DNA of 64,000 nucleotides from Candidatus Latescibacterota bacterium. Its GTDB lineage: Bacteria; Latescibacterota; UBA2968; UBA8231. Shown here in pieces: positions 16,594 through 25,125 of the stretch. The notes below the pieces were generated by a model. That model did no database searches, was not told where the DNA came from, and saw only the letters and a program-made list of their open reading frames with translations. The translations under genes and the position numbers were made by a program. Each line of letters opens with the position of its first letter. Within the stretch, counting starts at the first letter, position 1. Location: positions 113,242 through 177,241 of the forward strand of contig JAJEGS010000008.1 of NCBI GenBank assembly GCA_022819745.1, given 5' to 3'.

Positions 16594-18381
16594 CTACGGA
16601 TTTTTTTCGCACGGCTGGAGCAGCGAGCGAATCTGCTCGGCCTCGGGGTGATGGGGGACCAAGCGCAACAGAATCTGCCAAGCAGTGGTCATGCTGCAAA
16701 AATCGCCTGTCATGCGATAGAGTTCGCCCAAGTGATAATAGACGCTGGTTCTGCTCGGGTCCAAGGTGAGTGCAGTCTGGTAGGCCGCGATAGCTTGGGA
16801 GTACTGGCCAAGGTGCTGGTAGGCTCGGCCGAGGTTAAAGACGGCGCGTGCGTGATCGGGTGATTGGCGCAGCGTTTTTTCGTAATGGGAAATCGCAGCG
16901 GCATAGCGACCCATCTTCTGGTAGGCGAGTCCAGTGTTGTAATGCACACCAGCGTGATCGGGGTTGAGTTCCAGCGCGGCTTTGAAGACTCGGATGGCCG
17001 CGCGATATTGGCCTTCCGCATTGTAGAGCAGCCCTAGGTTGTAGTAAGGGCGGACTCGATTTGGGTGGATGGCAATGGCTCGCTTGTAGTGCTCGACTGC
17101 TCCTTTGACATCGCCCTGCTGGTAGTCCGCATGAGCCAAATTTTCGCGGGCTCTAGCATTGTCGGGATAGAGGGCTACTACAGCGGAAAACAGCGCGTAG
17201 TCGCTGGCCCAGTCGCGATTGCGGTCAATGGTGCGGACGGCCATGAGCAAGAGGACGACGGCGACTAGGGCACTACCAGCGATGCGATAGCGCTTTGTAA
17301 ACCAAGTCTTAGCGGCTAGTCCTAAGAGGAGCGCCAGCGCGGGCATGACTGGATGCAGGTAGCGCTCGGCCATACCGCTGGGTGCCAAAACCAAGAGGTT
17401 GGAAGCGGGCAGGAAGGCGAGCCAGCCGAAGGCCGCGGCGAAGACCAATGGAGGTGCGGAGGCGCGCAAGGGCAGGTAGAGGAGTGCGCCAGCGGCGAGA
17501 AGGCCGGCGATGAAGTAGGGGTCGAGCGGCGTCCGCACCAAGGGGATGGAGGCGTAGGAGTAATCTGCTGAGAGGTGAAGCGGAAAGACGATCAGTACTA
17601 GGTAGCGCAGCAGAATCGCCGGGAGCGTCAGCAGCCGAGAAACCGCATCGGCATCGGCGAGGAAGTTGGCAGAGATCGGTTCTGCCGCCTCTGCTGCGTT
17701 CCAACGCAGGGCTAGGACCAGAGCTAGGACTAGGGCATATCCCCAGTGGTTCCTGAGCCATGCACGGGTGAAGGTAAATACGTGTCGGAATGGGCGGGCA
17801 GGTGTGGCAAATAGCGCGTCGTAGCAATAGGCGACGGCGGGTAGGACAAAGCCGCTTTCCTTGGACAAGATGCTGCAACCGTACAGGAACCAAGCCAGTA
17901 CTCGCCCGCGATACGTCCGTGCACGTATATGGCAAAGCAAGCCCGCCAAAAAGAAAAAGCTCATTAGCAAATCGCCGCGGGAGGATATCCAAGAAACCAC
18001 CTCGGTTTGCAGCGGATGGAGGGCGTAAAACAGGGCGGCCAAGAGCGCGGCGGACTGCCGTGCGAGGATGTGGTAACTTAGCTGAAAAACCAACAGGGCG
18101 TTGAGGAGGTGGAGGAGGAGGCTGCTCAGGTGGTAGCCTAGCGGCTGGTCGCCGTACCAGTAGAAGTCACAGGCCAGCGAGAGCAGGGTTAAGGGCCGAT
18201 AGAGATCGGGGTGAATACTGCTCTGAAGGAAGGGGGCCAGCGGGCGAAACTGGTGGACTAGTGGGCTACTCAGGTAGGCCGAGTCATCGAAGACAAAGCC
18301 GTTGCCCAAAGCGTTGAGGTAGCACAGGGCTCCCGCCAAGACGATCAGAAACCAGCATTTAAGTGTGTGGATAGCAGGCAT
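16594..18381 (-). CDS. TMTC-like membrane protein with C-terminal TPR repeats
   Basis: This roughly 595-residue protein starts with a transmembrane segment and the loop 'NALGNGFVFDDSAYL', which matches bacterial relatives of TMTC (DUF1736) proteins, a GT-C-like family implicated in O-mannosylation in eukaryotes. About nine hydrophobic segments follow. From residue about 410 there are four to five canonical TPR units ('YYNLGLLYNAEGQYRAAIRV', 'VHYNTGLAYQKMGRYAAAIS'). ATG 18381 is preferred; an in-frame TTG at 18438 would add 19 polar residues. It is a paralogue of the gene at 28128. It is divergent from the parvulin-type lipoprotein gene at 18464. The biochemical activity in bacteria is inferred, not shown. 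Confidence 0.75.
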   Translation of the reverse strand: MPAIHTLKCWFLIVLAGALCYLNALGNGFVFDDSAYLSSPLVHQFRPLAPFLQSSIHPDLYRPLTLLSLACDFYWYGDQPLGYHLSSLLLHLLNALLVFQLSYHILARQSAALLAALFYALHPLQTEVVSWISSRGDLLMSFFFLAGLLCHIRARTYRGRVLAWFLYGCSILSKESGFVLPAVAYCYDALFATPARPFRHVFTFTRAWLRNHWGYALVLALVLALRWNAAEAAEPISANFLADADAVSRLLTLPAILLRYLVLIVFPLHLSADYSYASIPLVRTPLDPYFIAGLLAAGALLYLPLRASAPPLVFAAAFGWLAFLPASNLLVLAPSGMAERYLHPVMPALALLLGLAAKTWFTKRYRIAGSALVAVVLLLMAVRTIDRNRDWASDYALFSAVVALYPDNARARENLAHADYQQGDVKGAVEHYKRAIAIHPNRVRPYYNLGLLYNAEGQYRAAIRVFKAALELNPDHAGVHYNTGLAYQKMGRYAAAISHYEKTLRQSPDHARAVFNLGRAYQHLGQYSQAIAAYQTALTLDPSRTSVYYHLGELYRMTGDFCSMTTAWQILLRLVPHHPEAEQIRSLLQPCEKNP

Positions 18382-18463
18382 GGACGCGTCTTGAGGATTT
18401 GGGCTGTTTCGACTATATATACTCGCGGTTGAATACAAATCGATTCAACAAGGAATTATAGGC

Positions 18464-20203
18464 ATGAAGATGAGTTGGGGTAAACATCATGCGGCGTTGC
18501 GAGCGGGGAGTCTGCTCTTGGGCTTACTGCTAGTCCTAGGGGCCTGCGGCAAACAGCAAGAGGAAGAAATCGTCGCGGTGGTGGGTCAGAAAGCGATCCA
18601 CGCCGAGGAGCTGCGGCGATTTGTGCTCAACTTGCTGCCAGGGCTCTATACTCACAAGCAGGGCCAAGAGGCGCGCGAGGACTATCTGCAGAGCTTGATC
18701 GACCAAGAATTGCTGCTACTTGAGGCTCGCAACCGAGGCTTGGAACAGGATTCGCAACTGGTGGAGAAACTGAGCAGTAAGCAGCGGAAATACATCGTCT
18801 CGGTTCTGCGCCAGCGCGAGATCACGCCGCTAGTAGAAGTAACGGAAGAAGATATTCGCCAGCGCTTCGAGGAACTCGGCCTAGCGCGCGAGCGATTTTT
18901 GACTGCAATCGTGGTCGCTAGCCAGCAAGAGGCCGGTGAACTGCAGAAGCGGCTGGCGGCCGGGGAGTCTTGGGCCGATTTGGCCCGGGCGCATTCGCTG
19001 GATAGCCAATCGGCTGAACGCGCGGGTGAGGTGGGTTTTCTCAATCGCTCGTTGGCCGAGCGGATGGGGATCCCGGTGGCGGTTTTCGATACCCTCGCGG
19101 CGGGGAAAGTCTCTCCCCCCCTAGCGCGCGGTCGGGCTTATCAACTCATTCGCTTCATCGGCGAGCGGCAAGCCGAATTGGCAACCCATCAAGCCGCGTT
19201 GCAGGCACAGTTAATGAAGCTAGGCCAAAGGGAAGTCGAGGACCGCAAGGTGGAAATGTTGGCCTACGAGTTGGACTGGACAATGGACGCGGCAGGCCGC
19301 CAAGTCCTCGCGGCGCTGGCGGAGCATCCGGCGCAGCAGGTGCAGCACTTGAGCGCGGCCGACCGCAGTGCAGCGCTCTTCAGCTACAAAGGAGGCCAAG
19401 TCAGCGTAAACGAGTATCTCCACATGCTCAAGCTGCACCGGATACACTCGCGAAAAGCGCTAGCAGACAGCGCGTTTATCACTGCGATTGCCCGCCGCTT
19501 TATCCTGCCCGAAACCATGCTAGCCCACGCGGCAAGCCAAGCGGGCATCCCGGACGAACCCGCCGTCGTCGATTGGGTGGAAGATGCTAAAGAGGAGCTT
19601 TTGTTGACCCGCTTGCGCCAGATTGAGGTCAGAGACAAGGTCGCGGTGGAGGACGAGGCGGCCCGCCGCTATATCGACGAGCACCCCGAGCAGTTTCTGC
19701 TGCCGGAGCGAATCTGCTACGATGAACTCATTGTCCCCACCGAAGAGGAAGCCGCACAACTCGCAGGAGAATTGGACGAGGCGACCGATCTTTTGCAGGT
19801 CGCCCGACAGCGCGGCTTCAATGTGCGGCCGCGGCAGCCGGATGGCTTGGTCTGCATGATCAGCCTCAACGAGGTCGTCTATCCTCGTCTCTGGCCAGCG
19901 CTGCAGGAGGCACCGTTGGATGTGTTGCGCGGCCCGGTGGAGACTCGGGATGGGTATATTTTCTTTAAGGTAATGCGGCACCAGGAGCCACAGCCGGAAC
20001 CCGTGGACAAGGCATTGCGGCGGGCGCGGGCTTCGCTAGTCCAGCGCCAAGAACGAGAGCGCTTTGACAAACTAATGGACCAGTTGCGAGCCAAGTACCG
20101 CACTCAGGTGACCGCGTTTGCCGACCGACTGGACGCGGCGTTGCCGGACGCACTTTTGGCCAGCTTGACTCGACCGCCGCAAAAACAAATTGAAAACCCC
20201 TGA
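18464..20203 (+). CDS. parvulin/SurA-type peptidyl-prolyl isomerase lipoprotein
   Basis: This 579-residue protein has a lipoprotein signal with lipobox 'LVLGAC' (Cys28). A SurA N-domain-like helical region follows ('YLQSLIDQELLLLEARNRG'). A parvulin domain at about 140-230 shows the typical 'FLTAIVVASQQEAGELQKRL', 'WADLARAHSLD' and 'GEVGFLNRS' landmarks. A weaker second parvulin-like segment lies near 415-510 ('ICYDELIVPTEEEAAQLAGE', 'GPVETRDGYIFFKV'). It probably chaperones folding of exported or outer-membrane proteins, which fits the many surface proteins encoded next to it. ATG 18464 follows AGGAAT. The next gene (a large surface protein) begins 56 bases downstream on the same strand and may be its client. 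Confidence 0.85.
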   Translation: MKMSWGKHHAALRAGSLLLGLLLVLGACGKQQEEEIVAVVGQKAIHAEELRRFVLNLLPGLYTHKQGQEAREDYLQSLIDQELLLLEARNRGLEQDSQLVEKLSSKQRKYIVSVLRQREITPLVEVTEEDIRQRFEELGLARERFLTAIVVASQQEAGELQKRLAAGESWADLARAHSLDSQSAERAGEVGFLNRSLAERMGIPVAVFDTLAAGKVSPPLARGRAYQLIRFIGERQAELATHQAALQAQLMKLGQREVEDRKVEMLAYELDWTMDAAGRQVLAALAEHPAQQVQHLSAADRSAALFSYKGGQVSVNEYLHMLKLHRIHSRKALADSAFITAIARRFILPETMLAHAASQAGIPDEPAVVDWVEDAKEELLLTRLRQIEVRDKVAVEDEAARRYIDEHPEQFLLPERICYDELIVPTEEEAAQLAGELDEATDLLQVARQRGFNVRPRQPDGLVCMISLNEVVYPRLWPALQEAPLDVLRGPVETRDGYIFFKVMRHQEPQPEPVDKALRRARASLVQRQERERFDKLMDQLRAKYRTQVTAFADRLDAALPDALLASLTRPPQKQIENP

Positions 20204-20259
20204 TTCAATGATTAAAATCTAGACTCTACGTCTTCGGTTCTATCAGAAGGGAGTCGCCC

Positions 20260-23200
20260 ATGTCGAGCGCCAAGAGGTTCCAGCTATTCGCCTGCGGTCT
20301 GTACTTGCTCAGCTCTGTCGCGTTGGCCCACGCGCAGACCGCCGCCCAAGCAGGTTTTAGCCTCTCGGCCAGCGGAGTTTCCGTTGACCAAGCCGAGCAT
20401 TGGGAAGCGTGGACTCGGCCCAAACACGCAATAGAGATCGACCCACACACGCACGCAGTGCGCCCGCGCACTGTCCGCATTGAGACCAATGCCGTGGAGG
20501 GCATGGACCAATTTCAGACCCTCATCGGCGATCAGAAGGCCTACGAAAAACTGCTCAAGGATCTCGGCCGTGCAGACCTCCCCACGCCGTTCAACATCCG
20601 CACCGCGCCAGCGACCGTAGCCGGCGTACCCATCGTGTATTTGAAGGCCAACACAAAGAAGAATATCGAGGTGGGCGATCCCATTATCTGGTACTACTAC
20701 CACGGCGGCATCAAGTACACGCCCAACAATCCCGAGTCCGCAGCCTCCATCCTCGATGGGGATCCGTTGACCTATTGGGAGCCCAGCAGCGCGGTGGATC
20801 GCACCACCTACCAAGCGCTCCCCGAAGACCAACGCGGCCCGATCTATTACTTCGCCCAAGACGAGGCCGGCGAGCGGCGGGTGGATCGCGCAACCTATGA
20901 GGTGACCAGTAGTAGAAACAGGCGGATCGAATACCACAGCCGCTCGTTTGAGAATTGGTACATAGATATTGACCTAGGGCGCTTGGTCGCAGTATCGCGG
21001 ATCGTGCTGCGCTTTGTCGATCCAGAGATGGGCGAGCCGTTCCGCCAAGTCCGCATCCTCGGTACAGCTTCTGACCAGCGCGACGCGGCACTCTCGCTTA
21101 TTGAGCGCACGATCGTCCCCAACGAAGATCAGACGGTGTTGGAGTTCGATCTAGACCCAGATGACGAGGGCCTCTTTCGGCAATTGCACATTGTGCGGAT
21201 CGCCATCACCGACAGCCGGTTCGACAAATTTCGCACGGTCTCAGAGGCGGAGTTTATGGCCCTGCCGGCAGGAGACCAAGGCGGGATCGACTACCACATT
21301 GTCAATGCGGCTGGCAGCGAGACCAAAGTGGATGAGGATATCTTCTCCCAAGTTGATCCCCAGCGCCAAGGTCGGCTGATCTACTATCAGCGCGAGCGGC
21401 CTCGGTTGGCCGATATCGAAGTTTGGAGTCAAGGCGACAACATCGCACTGGGGATCGTCGATGGTGGCGGGAGTGTTGACCTGACCGGCATCTTCGCCGG
21501 CACACCCGGCTTTGACGGGCGCTACGAGACTAACTACTTGCAGCTAGTCTGGTCGCCAGACCCGCGCTTTGACAACCGCGGCGTGCTGACCTTAGACCTA
21601 GGAGCCAGATTCTGGCTGAGCTACTTCCGCATGGTCGGCGGCATCAGCGGCGTCGATGAGATGGTACTGCGCGCTTCGGATGGCACGCGGGATTCCAACG
21701 GCAACCTCAAGTGGGAAGAGATCCACCGCCAGCAGGGCGGCACGGTCGAGCAGGGTTTTGACGAATTGTTCCAAGTCCGCTATCTGACCTCGCAGATATT
21801 CTCCGACTACGCGGGTCGGGCCGGAGGCTACAATACCGGCGACCGGATCCGCGAATTCCAGCTCTTTGGTCAAGGAGCACCGTCGGAGGTTACTCTTACT
21901 TCACCGATGATCGAGTTGCCAAGCGCGGTCCTACTAGGCCGCATTGAGTGGGAAGCCGATATTCCCGATCCCGATATAGCGCAGGTGGAGATCCGCACGC
22001 GCACCGGCGACCGGCTAATCGAGGAGACCGAATACTACGGCAGCGGCGGCGAGCCTAAGACCGAGTCTGAATACAATAAGCTACCCAAGGGATTTCAGGG
22101 GCCGGTCGTTTCCCGCGTCAAGCCCGGCGGCGGTTGGAGTAGCTGGAGTCAACGCTACGCGAACCCAGGCGAGTTGGTCACCTCGCCTAGCCCCAGGCGC
22201 TATATGCAAATACAGGCCCGGTTGCTTTCTACCGACCCCGAGGTCGTCGCCTCGTTGCGCACGGTGCGGGTGCAGTTCACGCCGCCGGTGGCTAGCCGCA
22301 CGCTGGCCGAGGTCTGGCCCAGCGAGGTGCCATTCGGCGAGGAACGCGACTTCTCACTCTTTATCAATCCTTCCTTTGTCGAAGACCAGCCTGGGGGCCC
22401 GCCGAGCCGCCGCTTTGACGAAATTATGATCGATGCTGATCCAATCCCCGCGCTCGAAATTACCGAGGTAGGTTTGGGTGATGATCAAGCGCACCGCTTC
22501 GCCGAGCTTGGTTTGCGTCAAGACCCAACAAGCGGGGAACGCACGCCTTGGTTTGTCGAGCCGGATGGGCGTCGTTACCGAGCGTTTCTGAATGCTGACG
22601 GCGATACTGTCAAGGCGTTCTTCCCCGGGGAGGCCCAAGTGCTTTTGCGGCTACCGGAGAAGGTCGCCTTGCAGCCTCAGCAGCCGGGTTCTAGGACGTA
22701 CTATCGCGCAATCGTCGCAGAAGGCGACGAAGTGCCCGTAGATGCAGACGGGCGTCTTCTCAACGAGTTGACCTACTTGGGCCTGCCCTTTGAAGAGAAA
22801 GGCCGCATCGTTTACTTCGCGATCACTGGCCAAGACGACGCGGAGCAAGTCATCGAGCAAGAGGTTTCCGAGACGGATTTTCGAGCACTGGAGGATTCGC
22901 TCAAGGGGTCAGTCCGCTACTTTCGTCGGCTCCTAGGCAAGGGGGGACAGTTCCCGTTCGACCAAGACGGCGAGCCGCTAAGCGAAAGCGCCTACAATGC
23001 CCTGCCGCGAGCCGAGCGCGGCGCAGTGGTGGCAGCAGGGGAGATGGTACAGGTGGGCTTCAAGGCGCGGGTCTTGCTCAGCGGCAGCACCGTCGATGTG
23101 TCGATCCGCGATTCCGCGCACCCAGAGTCGTGGCAGCAGGTGGATCCTGGCGATGCTACCGCCGAGACGCCGAGTGCTTCGCTGAGTATCTCGGTGCCGT

Positions 23201-23532
23201 TCTCTTCGCGGGTAATTCAAGAGGTAACCATTGCTCCCAATCCTTTCACGCCTAACGCCGATGAGATCAACGACCAGACCGAGGTTCGCTTCGCCATTGG
23301 CAACCTCAATACCGAACGGGCGCTGCAAGTGCAGATATTCGACTTGAGCGGCCGACCTGTCTGGCAAGAGAAGCGCCGTAGCTTCGGCGAGCAAGTGGTG
23401 CAATGGGACGGTCGCGATGCGCAGGGGGTACCGGTGCCTCCCGGGCTCTATCTATGCCGAATTGAGGTGGATGTAGATGCCCAAGGAGCTTCGCACCAAG
23501 TCGCCCAGCGGGTGATTGCGGTGGCTTACTAA
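20260..23532 (+). CDS. large secreted discoidin-like protein with iterated 'YxxLPxxxxGxIxY' motif and FlgD-type C-terminus
   Basis: This 1090-residue protein starts at ATG 20260 (GAAGGGA site) with a signal peptide ending near 'ALAHAQ' (residue 26). Discoidin-like strands occur at about 232-265 ('WYIDIDLGRLVAVSRIVL') and 440-460. A short motif of form [YF]-x2-L-P-x4-G-x-[IV]-x-Y recurs at about residues 184, 331, 361, 604, 838, 874 and 912, with a weaker copy at 213. Copies often follow an acidic 'DG' or 'VD' turn. The C-terminus has 'APNPFTPNADEINDQTEV' and 'IFDLSGRPVWQEKR', a FlgD-like module; here the usual 'NGDGIND' reads 'NADEIND'. It is paralogous to 3133 and 7485. Cell-surface location is inferred, and no catalytic domain is recognised. 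Confidence 0.85.
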   Translation: MSSAKRFQLFACGLYLLSSVALAHAQTAAQAGFSLSASGVSVDQAEHWEAWTRPKHAIEIDPHTHAVRPRTVRIETNAVEGMDQFQTLIGDQKAYEKLLKDLGRADLPTPFNIRTAPATVAGVPIVYLKANTKKNIEVGDPIIWYYYHGGIKYTPNNPESAASILDGDPLTYWEPSSAVDRTTYQALPEDQRGPIYYFAQDEAGERRVDRATYEVTSSRNRRIEYHSRSFENWYIDIDLGRLVAVSRIVLRFVDPEMGEPFRQVRILGTASDQRDAALSLIERTIVPNEDQTVLEFDLDPDDEGLFRQLHIVRIAITDSRFDKFRTVSEAEFMALPAGDQGGIDYHIVNAAGSETKVDEDIFSQVDPQRQGRLIYYQRERPRLADIEVWSQGDNIALGIVDGGGSVDLTGIFAGTPGFDGRYETNYLQLVWSPDPRFDNRGVLTLDLGARFWLSYFRMVGGISGVDEMVLRASDGTRDSNGNLKWEEIHRQQGGTVEQGFDELFQVRYLTSQIFSDYAGRAGGYNTGDRIREFQLFGQGAPSEVTLTSPMIELPSAVLLGRIEWEADIPDPDIAQVEIRTRTGDRLIEETEYYGSGGEPKTESEYNKLPKGFQGPVVSRVKPGGGWSSWSQRYANPGELVTSPSPRRYMQIQARLLSTDPEVVASLRTVRVQFTPPVASRTLAEVWPSEVPFGEERDFSLFINPSFVEDQPGGPPSRRFDEIMIDADPIPALEITEVGLGDDQAHRFAELGLRQDPTSGERTPWFVEPDGRRYRAFLNADGDTVKAFFPGEAQVLLRLPEKVALQPQQPGSRTYYRAIVAEGDEVPVDADGRLLNELTYLGLPFEEKGRIVYFAITGQDDAEQVIEQEVSETDFRALEDSLKGSVRYFRRLLGKGGQFPFDQDGEPLSESAYNALPRAERGAVVAAGEMVQVGFKARVLLSGSTVDVSIRDSAHPESWQQVDPGDATAETPSASLSISVPFSSRVIQEVTIAPNPFTPNADEINDQTEVRFAIGNLNTERALQVQIFDLSGRPVWQEKRRSFGEQVVQWDGRDAQGVPVPPGLYLCRIEVDVDAQGASHQVAQRVIAVAY

Positions 23533-23553
23533 GGGCCGCCGTCCGGCGGGCAC

Positions 23554-25125
23554 ATGCAGAGGAAAGGGCTGGCCCTAAACCTGCTATCCGCGCTCGCGGG
23601 GTTGGGCTTGCTGGCTGGGGTCGAAGGGACTTTGCAACTTTGTGACGTAGGTCCCTCGCCCCGTCTCTTCGCGTTGGAGGAAAACGCCGGCGAAAAAGTC
23701 TATACTGCTAATCGGGACGTTACCTACCGCTTCTTCCAGCATCCATACCGCCGCTCCTCGCCGCTAGCGCAGAGCTTTGCGGCCGACAAAGCGCCCGGTG
23801 TCGTGCGCGTCTTTGTCTTGGGGGCCTCGACCCTCGTCGGTTTCCCGCATCCGGTTTCGGCCGCCTTTCCCCACTACCTAGCGAAAATGCTTCCCGCCGC
23901 TTATCCCGAGCGGCACTTTGAAGTGATCAACTGCGGGATCACCGCGCTCAATACGTTCTGCCTAGTGGATTTTATGCGCGAGATCGCCGCCTACGATCCC
24001 GACTTGGTCATCCTCTACACAGGCCACAACGAATTCATGGGACCCTACGGGGTTACGACGCCTTTTGTCCGCGTGGGCAACGACCGAACGATGATCCGCT
24101 TCCTGATGCTTTTGCAGCGCTCGCGCATCTACTACTACCTAGGAGAATTAATCACATACCTACAGAGTTGGGCCCGACCCGAGGAGGAGACAGCATCCTT
24201 CGGTTTGCATCTAGCACGTGAGGAAATCGGTCCACTCGACGCGGGCTACAGCAGGACGGCGGAAAATTTTCGCGCCAATCTCGAAGAAATCGCCCTCATT
24301 GCCACCGAGCATGAGATTCCGCTGCTGTTTTCGACCCTAGTTGCCAATCTTAAGGACTTTCATCCGCTGCGTTCAGAGTGCGATGCGGCGACGCCGACGA
24401 TAGAGGCGTTGACCGCCGCCGGACAATGGGCAGAGGCCGAGCGACAGGCGCGGAACACTCTGCGCGAAAATCCCTACTGTGCCAATCTCCACTTCGCATT
24501 GGGACGGCAGCACTATCTGCGCGGCGAATACGGCGAGGCCAAAGCCGCTTTTACACGGGCGCGAGACATGGATCGCTTGCCCTTCCGTGCCCCGACTCTT
24601 TTCAATCAGATACTCCGCGAGGTGGCTTCCAGCTCGAACGGGGTGTTGCTCTGCGAAGTGGAAGCTGCTTTCTCTGCGGCGTCGCCACACGGCATCGTCG
24701 GCAGCGAGTTGATCTCCGAATACGTACATCCGACAGTCTTTGGCCACTACCTAATCGCCCGGACGATGGTTGAGACTCTAGCGGCGAGTCCGCTAGCCGG
24801 GCAGTGGGGTGCGTTCTCTGCGCTAGGGAACTACGAGGACTATCGACCCAGCTACCCACCGCTGGAAGAGGTCTGGCGGCGCAACGACCTGATGCTCTTT
24901 CTCAAGCGCATGCCCTATAATGTGCCCCCGGCGGCACTCAGTCGCCGTCTGGCAGAACTGATAGCGGTGCAACTGGCCGCGCTTCCGCAACTACAAGAAG
25001 CCGAGCGTCGCCAGTTCATCGAGCAGGGTGGGCTACGCTTTCTAAGGCGGATGCTTGAGGAATTGCACCCAGGAGACCGCCCACCCCTGCAACGAGCACT
25101 AGCGGAGGTGTCCGGTGGGTCCTAA
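23554..25125 (+). CDS. SGNH/GDSL-type hydrolase with TPR segment
   Basis: This 523-residue protein has an N-terminal hydrophobic anchor (residues 8-25). The SGNH core shows block I 'VFVLGASTLVGFP' with nucleophile Ser92, block III 'YTGHNEFMG' with Asn159, and block V 'EYVHPTVFGHYL' with the Asp/His position as 'VHP' near 393. Between blocks III and V, residues about 280-340 form TPR-like helices ('LHFALGRQHYLRGEYGEAKA'). Members of this family deacetylate or acylate surface glycans and lipids. The gene starts 21 bases after the surface protein and ends overlapping the next start by 11 bases, so it belongs to the operon 23554-29873. A role in trimming surface glycan O-acyl groups is inferred. 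Confidence 0.78.
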   Translation: MQRKGLALNLLSALAGLGLLAGVEGTLQLCDVGPSPRLFALEENAGEKVYTANRDVTYRFFQHPYRRSSPLAQSFAADKAPGVVRVFVLGASTLVGFPHPVSAAFPHYLAKMLPAAYPERHFEVINCGITALNTFCLVDFMREIAAYDPDLVILYTGHNEFMGPYGVTTPFVRVGNDRTMIRFLMLLQRSRIYYYLGELITYLQSWARPEEETASFGLHLAREEIGPLDAGYSRTAENFRANLEEIALIATEHEIPLLFSTLVANLKDFHPLRSECDAATPTIEALTAAGQWAEAERQARNTLRENPYCANLHFALGRQHYLRGEYGEAKAAFTRARDMDRLPFRAPTLFNQILREVASSSNGVLLCEVEAAFSAASPHGIVGSELISEYVHPTVFGHYLIARTMVETLAASPLAGQWGAFSALGNYEDYRPSYPPLEEVWRRNDLMLFLKRMPYNVPPAALSRRLAELIAVQLAALPQLQEAERRQFIEQGGLRFLRRMLEELHPGDRPPLQRALAEVSGGS

